DNA of 64,000 nucleotides. It comes from Jejuia sp047345485 (GTDB taxonomy: Bacteria > Bacteroidota > Bacteroidia > Flavobacteriales > Flavobacteriaceae). Under the pieces are notes generated by a model. That model did not search any database and had not been told where the DNA came from. It saw nothing but the letters and a program-made list of their open reading frames with translations. Where the stretch lies: NCBI RefSeq assembly GCF_047345485.1, contig NZ_JBLFEN010000001.1, positions 124,001 through 188,000 of the forward strand, written 5' to 3'. Every line of letters begins with the position of its first letter. Within the stretch, counting starts at the first letter, position 1. Shown piece by piece: positions 27,119 to 36,067 of this stretch. A program made the translations under genes and the position numbers.

Positions 27119-27499
27119 TTATGCTTTACTTAAAAATGGAATATCTTTTCTGTATATATATGCAATAATTGCAGAGAGTATAAATGTTATTACTGCCATA
27201 CCAAATAGTAAACCACCATCGCCTTTAATATCTATTCCTAATTGAGTTAGGTGCATTATTATAGCGCCACCAATAATACCAATAGTTAGTAATGCGCCAG
27301 CCCACGCAGTCTTTTTAATAAGTAATAAAATACCCGCTATAAGTTCTAAAATGCCAATGCCTATTCTACCATAAGGTTCTAACCCTACAGTTTCAAAAAT
27401 ATAAACACTATCTGGGTGTGCTAAAAATTTAAATCTCAAAGTTTGTATCAAAATTAAAGCTACAATAATTCGCAATGCTAAAGGCAAATATTTTTTCAT
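27119..27499 (-). CDS. DoxX-like small membrane protein
   Basis: A protein of about 126 residues with four transmembrane helices, of the DoxX/DoxD-like family (GRIGIGILELIAGILLL is typical). I start it at the Met followed by KKYLPLALRI; an ATG seven codons upstream (27520) is also possible. Members are linked to redox and thiol stress in some bacteria, but no partner is encoded nearby. Its stop is 2 bp from that of the convergent gene. Confidence 0.82.
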   Translation of the reverse strand: MKKYLPLALRIIVALILIQTLRFKFLAHPDSVYIFETVGLEPYGRIGIGILELIAGILLLIKKTAWAGALLTIGIIGGAIIMHLTQLGIDIKGDGGLLFGMAVITFILSAIIAYIYRKDIPFLSKA

Positions 27500-27566
27500 G
27501 TTATTGAGGTTTGATAACATTTTAGACGCAATTAAACATTAAACTTATCAGACTTAAAAAAAAAGG

Positions 27567-28487
27567 TTATACAACTATAGAAGTTCCGTTTGCTGTTATA
27601 CTCTTGTTTACGTCAAAATAAAAATCAATTTGGCCAAGATATAGCCCATAACATCCCACTTGATTTACTAGTACATTTCTATCTTCACTATTTTTTAAAA
27701 TGGTAGGTTTAGATAAAAACGTATGCGTGTGTCCACCAATTATTAAATCAATATCCTTTGTTTTTTCAGCAAGTTTTACATCACATATTTTATCAGGATT
27801 ATTTCTATAGTTATACCCTAAATGCGATAAACATATTATTAAATCGCATTTTTCGTCTTGCTTTAAAATCCTTGTCATGTCTTGTGTAATTTCAAGAGGG
27901 TCAAGATATTTAGTTTCCTTATATAGTTTTTTTTCAACCAACCCATTAAGTGCTATACCTAATCCAAAAACTCCAATTTTAATACCGTCTTTTATAAAAA
28001 TACGATATGGTTTTACATGTGTATCCATTACTGTATTAGAAAAATCATAATTTGCAGATACAAATCCAAAATTAGCATGTGGTAATTGGCTGTATAATCC
28101 ATTTATGCCATTATCAAAATCATGATTACCAATGGTAGCTAAGTCATATTTTAATTTACTCATTAGTTTAAGTTCTAATTCACCTCCATAATAATTAAAG
28201 TAGGGTGTGCCTTGAAAAATATCGCCAGCATCTAATAAAAGGGTATTTTTATTTTGATATCTAATAGCTTCAATTAATGATGCGCGTCGTGCCACGCCTC
28301 CTTTATTTGCATTTCTACCCTCATCTGCACCAAATGTATCAATATGGCTATGTACATCATTAGTATGCAGTATAGTTATTTTTGTGGTTGTTGGTTTTAA
28401 GGCGAAAGACTGTAAACCAAAACTACCAATAGCAGCTAATGCAGTTGTTCCAACAGATACTTTTTGAATAAAATCTCTTCTTTTCAT
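27567..28487 (-). CDS. 5'-nucleotidase metallophosphatase half, Tat-exported
   Basis: A 306-residue calcineurin-like phosphoesterase corresponding to the N-terminal half of UshA-type 5'-nucleotidase. It starts with a twin-arginine signal (MKRRDFIQK). All metal-site motifs are visible: HTNDVHSH, AGDIFQG, IGNHDFDNG, CLSHLGY and GGHTHTF. The substrate-binding C-terminal domain is absent and is encoded by the gene just upstream in the operon (4-bp gap). The two proteins presumably meet in the periplasm and together hydrolyse nucleotides or related phosphates. Confidence 0.92.
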   Translation of the reverse strand: MKRRDFIQKVSVGTTALAAIGSFGLQSFALKPTTTKITILHTNDVHSHIDTFGADEGRNANKGGVARRASLIEAIRYQNKNTLLLDAGDIFQGTPYFNYYGGELELKLMSKLKYDLATIGNHDFDNGINGLYSQLPHANFGFVSANYDFSNTVMDTHVKPYRIFIKDGIKIGVFGLGIALNGLVEKKLYKETKYLDPLEITQDMTRILKQDEKCDLIICLSHLGYNYRNNPDKICDVKLAEKTKDIDLIIGGHTHTFLSKPTILKNSEDRNVLVNQVGCYGLYLGQIDFYFDVNKSITANGTSIVV

Positions 28488-28491
28488 CTTT

Positions 28492-29259
28492 CTATTGTAT
28501 TATAAACCTATTATCAATCACAGGGTTAATAGTATCAGTTTTTTTAAAATAATCAATCATGGCGTTCCTTATCTTGTAATCCAAGTCATAAACACTTTCG
28601 TTAGGTTGAAAAAACGTCATATCATCACCTCGATTGTATAAATAATCGCTAGTAGCAACATAATAGATAAGGTCATCATTAATAGGTGTATTATTAACTA
28701 AAGCTTTTATAAGCTTGTAATCGGTATCAAGTATAATTTTTAATCCTGAAAAAGGATGCGCACGTTTTGCATCTGCTAAAAACGATACTATACGTTTTAT
28801 TTCACTACCCTTTAAAGCCACAACAACAATTGAATTTTCAAAAGGCATAACGCTGTAAGCAGTTCTAGCACTTAAAGGGCCTTTATGTATTTCTGCTCTA
28901 ATACCTCCATGGTTTAAAATTACTACATCAATATTTTTACCTGTTCTTTTATTAAATATTGGGTTGCCCTCGCTTAAAATAATATCTGCCATTAAATTTC
29001 CAATGGCAGTATTTAATTCACCATCGTTTTTAGAATATGTATCAACCGCATAGGCTAAAACACTATCTAAATCACTTTCAATACGGTTTTTATAAGGTGC
29101 TATAAATGCTTCAATATCAGCACTTGGTGTTAGTTGTGTATTAATATCTAAACGTTGAGCTTCAATTTTATTTAAATTAAGTTTCTTTGTTTTACAGCTT
29201 ATGCATATCATAAAGATAAATACAATTAAACCTAGTTTGTAAGTGGTAGAATTTACCAT
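28492..29259 (-). CDS. 5'-nucleotidase C-terminal domain lipoprotein
   Basis: A 255-residue protein corresponding to the 5_nucleotid_C domain (PF02872), which binds the nucleoside part of the substrate. The leader ends in a lipobox at Cys22 (MICISC), so it should be lipid-anchored. Family motifs are NHGGIR, VMPFENSIVVVALKG and SDYLYNRGDDM. It is translated first in the pair, although it matches the second half of the usual fused enzyme. No separate role is known to me. Confidence 0.9.
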   Translation of the reverse strand: MVNSTTYKLGLIVFIFMICISCKTKKLNLNKIEAQRLDINTQLTPSADIEAFIAPYKNRIESDLDSVLAYAVDTYSKNDGELNTAIGNLMADIILSEGNPIFNKRTGKNIDVVILNHGGIRAEIHKGPLSARTAYSVMPFENSIVVVALKGSEIKRIVSFLADAKRAHPFSGLKIILDTDYKLIKALVNNTPINDDLIYYVATSDYLYNRGDDMTFFQPNESVYDLDYKIRNAMIDYFKKTDTINPVIDNRFIIQ

Positions 29260-29284
29260 ATTAAAAATGATTAAATTTTGAATG

Positions 29285-29301
29285 TACTTTTGCTACCTTT
29301 G
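29285..29301 (+). promoter_or_regulatory. Two tandem -7 elements before the DUF6913-dapA unit
   Basis: TACTTTTG (29285-29292) and TACCTTTG (29294-29301) both fit TAnnTTTG and are 9 bp apart, giving two possible start sites shortly before the ATG at 29320. Confidence 0.6.
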
Positions 29302-29319
29302 CGCAAAGTGTAAATTTAA

Positions 29320-29838
29320 ATGATTTTAAAAGCTTTTAGGGAAAAATCGAATAAAAAGTATTTGAATAAATTGTTATCTAAACGTAAGGTAAATGTTGAT
29401 GATAGTAAAATTAAAAGCTTAGGTGTTCTTTTGAATTTTGATGAGATTGAAGATTTTAATGCATTTAATGTATTGGCCTCTCGTTTAAAAATACATACCA
29501 ATAAAATTAAGGTAATAGCTTTTACTACTGATGTTAAAAGCCATGGCAATTCTTGGGACGCCTGTTTTAACCCAAAAGATTTGGGTTGGGGTGGCGAAGT
29601 TAAAAATGTAGAATTACAACGGTTTTTAAACGAATCTTTTGATGTTTTAGTCAGTTATTATACAAAAGAACATTTAGAACTAAAATTATTAACAGCATTA
29701 TCTAAATCTCAATTTAAAATCGGAATTTTGCAAAGCGACATCAGACTAAACGATTTAATTATAAAAACAGGTATGAAGGAGATTGATGTGTTTGCTGAAG
29801 AAGTTGTAAAATATTTAACAGTATTAAATAAAATTTAA
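29320..29838 (+). CDS. DUF6913 family protein
   Basis: A 172-residue soluble protein without signal or membrane segment, which I recognise as the family commonly found before dapA in Flavobacteria (DUF6913). It has an alpha/beta pattern and a central NPKDLGWGGEVKN segment. The C-terminal half contains LNESFDVLVSYYTKEHLELKLL. No catalytic motif is visible. Only one base separates it from dapA, so it is translated with it; a role in lysine or cell-wall precursor synthesis is conceivable but not shown. Confidence 0.8.
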   Translation: MILKAFREKSNKKYLNKLLSKRKVNVDDSKIKSLGVLLNFDEIEDFNAFNVLASRLKIHTNKIKVIAFTTDVKSHGNSWDACFNPKDLGWGGEVKNVELQRFLNESFDVLVSYYTKEHLELKLLTALSKSQFKIGILQSDIRLNDLIIKTGMKEIDVFAEEVVKYLTVLNKI

Positions 29839-29839
29839 A

Positions 29840-30718
29840 ATGAATAATAAGTTTCTTGGAACAGGAGTGGCTTTAGTAACGCCTTTTAAAAGTGATTTAA
29901 GTGTAGACTATGATGCACTTAAAAAGATAGTGGAATTTAATATAAAAAATGGTGTAGAGTATTTGGTTATATCTGGTACAACAGCCGAAAGTGTTACTAT
30001 TACCAAACAAGAAAAAAAGGCTATTACCGAAGCTATTGTTGAAATAAATAACGGGCGTGTGCCTTTAGTTTTGGGTATTGGTGGGAGTAATACAGCACTG
30101 GTTATAGAGGAAATAAAAAACACAGATTTAAGTGCTATAGATGCTATACTTTCAGTTTCTCCTTATTACACTAAGCCTACACAAGAAGGTGTTTATCAGC
30201 ATTTTAAGGCTATATCAGCCGTATGCCCAATAGACATCATATTATATAACGTGCCAGGGCGAACTTCAAAAAATATAGAACCAGATACTATTATTCGTTT
30301 AGCTAATGAATTTGAGAATATAGTTGGCGTTAAAGAAGCAGGAAATAGTACTTACCAATATTTGCAATTATTAAAAAACAAACCAGAAGATTTTTTGGTA
30401 ATATCAGGTGATGATGATTTAGCTTTGGGGGTTACACTTGCTGGTGGCTCTGGCGTTATTTCTGTTATAGGGCAAGCATTCCCAAAGGAATTTTCAAAAA
30501 TGATACGCTTAGGCCTAAAAGGAGATGCTAAACAAGCCTATAAATTTCATTACCGTTTAATGGATGGAATAGATTATATTTTTGAAGAAAATAATCCAGC
30601 TGGTATAAAAGCAGTTTTTGAGGCTTTAAATTTATGTTCTTCTGCTGTGCGCTTACCATTAGTAACTGCTTCTGAAGCATTAAAATCTAAAATATCAGAT
30701 TTTATAAAGGCATTTTAA
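29840..30718 (+). CDS. dapA: 4-hydroxy-tetrahydrodipicolinate synthase
   Basis: A 292-residue TIM-barrel aldolase that condenses pyruvate and aspartate semialdehyde, the first step of the lysine/DAP branch. Schiff-base Lys165 (GVKEAGN), Tyr136 (LYNVPGRT), Thr47/Thr48 and Arg141 are all present, so it should be active. The motif near Thr48 reads GTTAES rather than the usual GTTGES. It contrasts with the second DapA-like protein at 60.6 kb, which lacks these specificity residues. Confidence 0.95.
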   Translation: MNNKFLGTGVALVTPFKSDLSVDYDALKKIVEFNIKNGVEYLVISGTTAESVTITKQEKKAITEAIVEINNGRVPLVLGIGGSNTALVIEEIKNTDLSAIDAILSVSPYYTKPTQEGVYQHFKAISAVCPIDIILYNVPGRTSKNIEPDTIIRLANEFENIVGVKEAGNSTYQYLQLLKNKPEDFLVISGDDDLALGVTLAGGSGVISVIGQAFPKEFSKMIRLGLKGDAKQAYKFHYRLMDGIDYIFEENNPAGIKAVFEALNLCSSAVRLPLVTASEALKSKISDFIKAF

Positions 30719-31023
30719 ATCGGGCAAAAAAATAAAAAACCTGAAATTCTTCATACTAAATAAAATTAAAAATCAATTTTAAATTTTTGAAACCTATTAT
30801 TATAATTTAAATGGGCAAGCGACATTAGATCATATACTTTTTACAACATAAAATTTATAAAAAGTTAAATATAACTTAAACCTTATGGCTACTGTATTTG
30901 AAGATTTATTTTAGCTATAAAATATTATTTTTAAATTACGTTAAATAAATGTAGTTTTGCACCTTGTTTAAAACCTACATAATTAAAATAGTATTTGGTG
31001 ATAAACACAATTCAAAAAAATAC
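30719..31023. other. 305-bp intergenic stretch
   Basis: AT-rich DNA between dapA and bamD. It contains the bamD promoter box and leader at its right end. I see no convincing terminator after dapA, no repeat and no open reading frame of note. A slightly GC-richer patch near 30813-30830 has no fold I can support. Confidence 0.6.
30952..30959 (+). promoter_or_regulatory. -7 element of the bamD operon
   Basis: TAGTTTTG matches TAnnTTTG. Transcription would begin near 30965, so the in-frame TTG at 30964 cannot serve as start codon and the ATG at 31024 is used. Confidence 0.65.
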
Positions 31024-31851
31024 ATGAAACACCTTTTTGCCATACTATTATTTGCTTGCGCTTTAACATCATGTAGCGAATATCAAAAAGTTTTAAAATC
31101 CGAAGACATCGCTCTTAAATTTAAAGTTGGTGATTCCTTATTTCAGCAAGGTAAATATGAAAAAGCAAACAGATTGTTTGCACAAATTGTACCTAAATAT
31201 AAAGGGAAACCTCAGGCTCAAAAGTTGATGTATTTGTATTCTAAATCTTTTTTTGAAATGAAAGATTATTACGTGTCTGGTTATCAATTTGAAAGATTTG
31301 TAGCTAGTTATCCAAAAAGTGAGAAAAAAGAAGAGGCTGCGTTTTTGAGTGCTAAGAGTTATTACATGTTATCGCCCAGATATTCTAAAGATCAAAAAGA
31401 GACAAGAGATGCTATTGGTAAGCTACAAGATTTCATCAATTTATATCCTAACTCTCAGTATTTAAGTGAAACTAATAAGCTTATTAAAGAGCTTGATTAT
31501 AAATTAGAGAAAAAGGCGTTTGAAATAGCAAAGCAATACGATCATATTTCAGATTATAAAGCATCCATAAAATCATTCGATAATTTTATTTATGAATTTC
31601 CAGGATCTGCATTACGTGAAGACGCATTATTTTTTAGGCTAGATGCTGCTTACAAATTAGCCATAAATAGTGTGGAATTAAAGAGAACTAACGCTGGTAT
31701 TGTTAAATTAAAAAAAGTAAGATTATTACAAGCAAAAGAATATTTTGATGTCTTTAAGAAGGCATATGCAAATTCTAAGTATATTGCAGATGCAGAAGAC
31801 ATGTTTGAAACAATAAATAAAGAATTAGAAACATATAGCGTTAAAAGTTAA
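31024..31851 (+). CDS. bamD: Outer membrane assembly lipoprotein BamD
   Basis: A 275-residue lipoprotein of the BAM complex, which folds beta barrels into the outer membrane. The lipobox ends in Cys17 (ALTSCSEYQ). Tetratricopeptide repeats follow across about residues 35-260, with ALKFKVGDSLFQQGKYEKAN and YVSGYQFERFVASYPKS. It heads a conserved order with an omega-like subunit, coaBC, DUF4835 and recN. Confidence 0.93.
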   Translation: MKHLFAILLFACALTSCSEYQKVLKSEDIALKFKVGDSLFQQGKYEKANRLFAQIVPKYKGKPQAQKLMYLYSKSFFEMKDYYVSGYQFERFVASYPKSEKKEEAAFLSAKSYYMLSPRYSKDQKETRDAIGKLQDFINLYPNSQYLSETNKLIKELDYKLEKKAFEIAKQYDHISDYKASIKSFDNFIYEFPGSALREDALFFRLDAAYKLAINSVELKRTNAGIVKLKKVRLLQAKEYFDVFKKAYANSKYIADAEDMFETINKELETYSVKS

Positions 31852-31855
31852 TAAA

Positions 31856-32182
31856 ATGATGGATTTAAAAAAGACCACTGCTCCCGTAAATACGGTAACT
31901 TATGATAGAAATCAAGTAGATGAACCAACAGAGAATATCTACGAAGCTATATCTATTATATCGAGAAGAGCTGAACAAATTAACACAGAGATTAAAAAGG
32001 AACTTATCGATAAATTGGAAGAGTTTGCAACTTACAATGATAGTTTAGAAGAAATCTTTGAAAATAAAGAACAAATTGAGGTCTCTAAATTTTATGAAAA
32101 ATTACCAAAACCTCACGCTTTAGCTGTTCAAGAATGGCTTACCGATAAAATTTATTTTAGACATACTGAAGAAGACGTTTAG
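31856..32182 (+). CDS. rpoZ: RNA polymerase omega subunit-like protein
   Basis: A 108-residue protein of the RNA polymerase Rpb6/omega family as found in Bacteroidota. The helical core is NIYEAISIISRRAEQINTEI, the region by which omega grips the beta' subunit. The C-terminal half is lineage-specific, with KLPKPHALAVQEW. Either of two adjacent Met codons could start it. It lies 4 bp after bamD. Similarity to E. coli omega is weak, so the call rests on family resemblance and the bamD-coaBC setting. Confidence 0.85.
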   Translation: MMDLKKTTAPVNTVTYDRNQVDEPTENIYEAISIISRRAEQINTEIKKELIDKLEEFATYNDSLEEIFENKEQIEVSKFYEKLPKPHALAVQEWLTDKIYFRHTEEDV

Positions 32183-32192
32183 TAATTTAAAT

Positions 32193-33404
32193 ATGAGTAT
32201 ACTAAGCGGCAAAAACGTTCTGTTAGGCATTACTGCAGGTATTGCCGCTTATAAAACTGCGGCATTAGTGCGCTTATTTATAAAATCTGGAGCACAGGTT
32301 AAAGTCGTGATGACGCCAGCTTCAAAAGATTTTATAACACCTCTTACACTTTCAACACTTTCTAAAAACCCAGTACTTTCTTCTTTTACTAATGAAGATG
32401 ATACTGATGCGGTATGGAATAACCATGTAGATTTAGGACTTTGGGCTGATATTTTCGTAATAGCACCAGCTACTGCAAATACAATGTCTAAAATGGCTAA
32501 TGGGTCTTCAGATAATCTGTTGTTAGCCACATATTTATCGGCCAAATGCCCTGTGTATTTTGCACCAGCAATGGATTTAGATATGTATAAGCATAACTCC
32601 ACAAAAGCTTCATTTGATAAATTACAATCCTTTGGCAATGTTATGATTCCTGCAACTAGTGGAGAGTTAGCAAGTGGCTTAGTAGGAGAAGGCAGAATGG
32701 CAGAACCTGAAGATATTATTACTTTTTTAGAAAATGATATTTTAGGTAAGTTGCCATTAAAAGGCAAAAAAGTTTTAATAACCGCAGGACCAACCTATGA
32801 AGCTATAGATCCTGTACGCTTTATAGGAAATCATTCTAGTGGTAAAATGGGTTTTGAAATCGCAAAAGCATCTGCAAATTTAGGTGCGGAGGTTATCTTA
32901 ATAACTGGACCAACTCATCAAAAGATATCACATAGCCTTATAAATGTAGTACCTGTAACTAGTGCAGAAGACATGTACCAACAAGTACATAAGTATTTTG
33001 ATACTGTTGCTATCGCAATTTTGTCTGCAGCAGTAGCAGATTTCACACCAAAAGAGGTTTCAGCAAAAAAAATCAAAAAAACATCCGATACTTTAAAATT
33101 AGAGCTAAAACGAACAAAAGACATATTAGCATCAATAGGAGAAACTAAGAAAAATCAGTTTTTAGTTGGGTTTGCTTTAGAAACGCATAACGAATTAGAA
33201 AATGCCATTGGGAAATTAAAAAAGAAAAACTTAAATTTAATTGTTTTAAATTCGTTACAAGATAAAGGTGCAGGTTTTAAAGGCGATACTAATAAAGTAA
33301 CGTTTATAGATAATAAAAGTACTGTAACAGAGTTTCAATTAAAATCTAAAGCTGAAGTAGCGGAAGATTTATTAAATGAAATTGTAAAACAAACCCATGC
33401 GTAA
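32193..33404 (+). CDS. coaBC: Bifunctional CoA synthesis protein CoaBC
   Basis: A 403-residue enzyme that joins cysteine to 4'-phosphopantothenate and decarboxylates the product. The N-terminal flavoprotein domain (about 5-180) has LGITAGIAAYKT, the catalytic His78 (WNNHVDL) and the APATANT loop. The C-terminal synthetase (about 186-400) has ITAGPTYEAIDPVRFIGNHSSG and AAVADFTPK. Where E. coli, as I recall, has the reductive Cys158 (ACGD...GRM), this protein has Ser161 (LASGLVGEGRM). It lies 10 bp after the omega-like gene. Confidence 0.95.
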   Translation: MSILSGKNVLLGITAGIAAYKTAALVRLFIKSGAQVKVVMTPASKDFITPLTLSTLSKNPVLSSFTNEDDTDAVWNNHVDLGLWADIFVIAPATANTMSKMANGSSDNLLLATYLSAKCPVYFAPAMDLDMYKHNSTKASFDKLQSFGNVMIPATSGELASGLVGEGRMAEPEDIITFLENDILGKLPLKGKKVLITAGPTYEAIDPVRFIGNHSSGKMGFEIAKASANLGAEVILITGPTHQKISHSLINVVPVTSAEDMYQQVHKYFDTVAIAILSAAVADFTPKEVSAKKIKKTSDTLKLELKRTKDILASIGETKKNQFLVGFALETHNELENAIGKLKKKNLNLIVLNSLQDKGAGFKGDTNKVTFIDNKSTVTEFQLKSKAEVAEDLLNEIVKQTHA

Positions 33405-34284
33405 ATTTTTAATCATTTTACTTTGTAGTTATAGCTTATTGAGTTTTGCTCAAGAGCTTAACTGTACTGTTGTTGTTAATGCACAACAAACTGGTAACGA
33501 GAACCTGCAAATATTTAAAACCTTAGAAAAACAACTTACAGAACTTATTAATAATACTAAATGGACCGATAGAACTTTTCAACCTCAAGAGCTTGTTAAC
33601 TGTAGTATGAATATCATAGTTTCAGAATATAGTGGAGAGTTTTTTAATGCTACAATTCAGGTGCAATCATCACGCCCTATATATGGCTCTTCATACAGCT
33701 CGCCCATTTATAATTTTAACGATAAAGATTTTTCATTTAGATATACAGAGTTTCAAAATTTAATTTATAATCCAACTCAATACACCTCAAATTTAATTTC
33801 AGTATTAGCATTTCATATACATATGGCTTTAGCCTTAGACGCAGACTCTTATGAGCAAAATGGAGGTGAAGATTATTATAAGCAAGCGCAAACTATATTA
33901 AATTATTCTCAACAAGAAAACTTTAGAGGTTGGAAATTAGAAGATGGTTTACAAACCAGATTTATTTTAATTGATAATGCTTTATCTACTACATTTAAAG
34001 AGTTTAGAAATGTAATTTACGAGTATCATAGATTAGGTTTAGATGAAATGAGTAATGACTTAAAAAGTGGGAAACAGCAGATAGCTTCAAGCTTATCTAA
34101 GTTTAAAGCTATGAATAGTAGACGACCAAATTCTTTTCTACTTAGAACATTTTTTGATGCTAAAGTTGATGAAATTGAACAAATTTTTACTGATGGTCCT
34201 CAAATTAAAATTGCAGACCTTAAAGATATACTAATAAAAGTAGCGCCAATTCATTCTGCTAAATGGCAGAACATTACTTTTTAA
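33397..34284 (+). CDS. DUF4835 exported protein
   Basis: A 295-residue secreted protein of family DUF4835, widespread in Bacteroidota, function unknown. The signal peptide ends near residue 18 (LSFA-QE). Conserved segments are LNCTVVVNAQQTGN, a central GSSYSSPIYNFND and AFHIHMALALDADSYE. The long helical C-terminal half ends with APIHSAKWQNITF. It overlaps coaBC by 8 bp and precedes recN. Confidence 0.88.
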   Translation: MRKFLIILLCSYSLLSFAQELNCTVVVNAQQTGNENLQIFKTLEKQLTELINNTKWTDRTFQPQELVNCSMNIIVSEYSGEFFNATIQVQSSRPIYGSSYSSPIYNFNDKDFSFRYTEFQNLIYNPTQYTSNLISVLAFHIHMALALDADSYEQNGGEDYYKQAQTILNYSQQENFRGWKLEDGLQTRFILIDNALSTTFKEFRNVIYEYHRLGLDEMSNDLKSGKQQIASSLSKFKAMNSRRPNSFLLRTFFDAKVDEIEQIFTDGPQIKIADLKDILIKVAPIHSAKWQNITF

Positions 34285-34334
34285 TTAAAGCACAGTATAT
34301 TGAGTACTAAAAACTGAATGCACAATACTTAACT

Positions 34335-35987
34335 ATGCTATCATCACTAACCATAAAAAACTACGCTTTAATAGATCACCTTCAGGTAGATTTTAATAAT
34401 GGTTTTACAATTATTACAGGTGAAACCGGTGCAGGAAAATCTATTTTATTGGGTGGATTATCTTTAATTCTTGGAAAACGTGCTGATTTAAATAGCCTTA
34501 AAACAAAAGATGTTAAATGTGTAATTGAAGCTGTTTTTAATATTTCTAATTATAATTTACAGTCTCTTTTTAAAGCTAATGATTTAGATTATGAAGCGCA
34601 AACTATTATAAGAAGAGAAATTTTACCATCTGGCAAATCTAGAGCATTTGTAAATGATTCTCCGGTAAATCTTAACAGTTTACAACTATTAGGAGAGCAA
34701 CTTATAGATGTACATTCGCAACACCAAACCTTACAGTTAACCCATAACGAATTTCAGTTTCAAGTTATTGATGCCTTAGGAAAAAATGAAGCTAGTTTAA
34801 ATTCATACCATAAATTATTGCAACAGTATAAAAAATTAAAGCAAGAACTAACAGCGCTTCAAAATTTAAAATCTGATGCTATAAAAGAATATGACTATAA
34901 TTCGTTTTTATTAAGCGAATTGGTAGATGCTAATTTGGTGGACGGAGAACTAGAAGCTTTAGAAAAAGAATATGATACCTTAAATAATGTTGAAGCTATA
35001 AAAGAGCGTTTGTCTGAGGCATATCAGTTATTAAATGATGATCAAATAGGCGCTATTACTACAATTACGAATTTAAAAAATAGCTTTCAAAAACTAAGTG
35101 ATGTTTCTTCTAAATATAAAGATTTATTCCAACGTATAAATAGCTGTTTAATAGAAGTAGATGATATTTATAATGAAGTAGATATGCTACAAGGTGAAGT
35201 AGAGGCAGACCCAAATAGATTAGACACTGTAAATTCTAAACTTCAAATAATAAATAACTTATTACAAAAACATCAGGTTGCTACAGTTTCTGAACTACTA
35301 GAAATTAGAGAAACACTTACCCAAAAAGTTGAAGTAACAGAAAATTTAGATAGCACTATTCAAAATAAAGAAGAAGCCGTTTTAAAAGCAGCTACATCAC
35401 TTGATAAAATTGCAAGCACATTACATGAAAAGCGAAGTAAAGCTATTCCTGTTTTAATTCATAAGCTTCAGCATATTTTAACAGATTTAGGAATGCCCAA
35501 CGCGCAGTTTAATATTGAATTATCAAATTCTGACACGTATTTTTCTAATGGAAAAGACGAATTATCGTTTCTGTTTTCAGCAAATAAAGGAGGTAATTTT
35601 AACGAATTGAAAAAAGCCGCTTCTGGAGGAGAATTATCTAGAATTATGTTGGCCATAAAGCTCGTACTCTCAAACTATACACAGCTACCTACAATAATGT
35701 TTGATGAAATTGATACAGGTGTTTCTGGTGAAATTTCTAATAAAATGGGCGATATTATGCTGCAAATGAGCAAAAATATGCAAGTATTTTCTATAACACA
35801 TTTACCACAGGTTGCGGCCAAAGGACATTCGCATTTTAAAGTTTATAAAGCGGATGTGGATAACGTAACTCAAACTAATTTAATTAGTTTAAATCGTGAT
35901 GATAGAATTGTAGAAATTGCTCAAATGCTTGGAGGTTCAGAATTATCAACTTCTGCAATAGCACACGCTAAAGAATTACTTAATTAA
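34335..35987 (+). CDS. recN: DNA repair protein RecN
   Basis: A 550-residue SMC-like ATPase for double-strand break repair. Walker A GETGAGKS is at 29-36, long coiled-coil arms span about 150-385, and the C-terminal ATPase lobe has SGGELSRIMLAIK and MFDEIDTGVSGE. It is complete. It is the last gene of the bamD operon, 50 bp after the DUF4835 gene. No LexA-like operator is evident in front of it. Confidence 0.96.
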   Translation: MLSSLTIKNYALIDHLQVDFNNGFTIITGETGAGKSILLGGLSLILGKRADLNSLKTKDVKCVIEAVFNISNYNLQSLFKANDLDYEAQTIIRREILPSGKSRAFVNDSPVNLNSLQLLGEQLIDVHSQHQTLQLTHNEFQFQVIDALGKNEASLNSYHKLLQQYKKLKQELTALQNLKSDAIKEYDYNSFLLSELVDANLVDGELEALEKEYDTLNNVEAIKERLSEAYQLLNDDQIGAITTITNLKNSFQKLSDVSSKYKDLFQRINSCLIEVDDIYNEVDMLQGEVEADPNRLDTVNSKLQIINNLLQKHQVATVSELLEIRETLTQKVEVTENLDSTIQNKEEAVLKAATSLDKIASTLHEKRSKAIPVLIHKLQHILTDLGMPNAQFNIELSNSDTYFSNGKDELSFLFSANKGGNFNELKKAASGGELSRIMLAIKLVLSNYTQLPTIMFDEIDTGVSGEISNKMGDIMLQMSKNMQVFSITHLPQVAAKGHSHFKVYKADVDNVTQTNLISLNRDDRIVEIAQMLGGSELSTSAIAHAKELLN

Positions 35988-36018
35988 AAAACAATTTAAT
36001 TTAACGTTGAAAGTTTAG

Positions 36019-36026
36019 TACTTTTG
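36019..36026 (+). promoter_or_regulatory. -7 element of fabI
   Basis: TACTTTTG matches TAnnTTTG, 41 bp before the fabI start codon. No good -33 match was found. Confidence 0.55.
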
Positions 36027-36067
36027 ACACGTTAAAGTGAATAAAAAACAATAACTGACATAATAGT

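Noticed and set aside
30884..30913. Tiny peptide frame (9 codons) before bamD
   Set aside because: Too short, with no ribosome site and outside the predicted transcript.
30964..31023. TTG-initiated longer form of bamD
   Set aside because: The TTG coincides with the predicted transcription start, and the extension would hide the lipoprotein leader that begins at ATG 31024.
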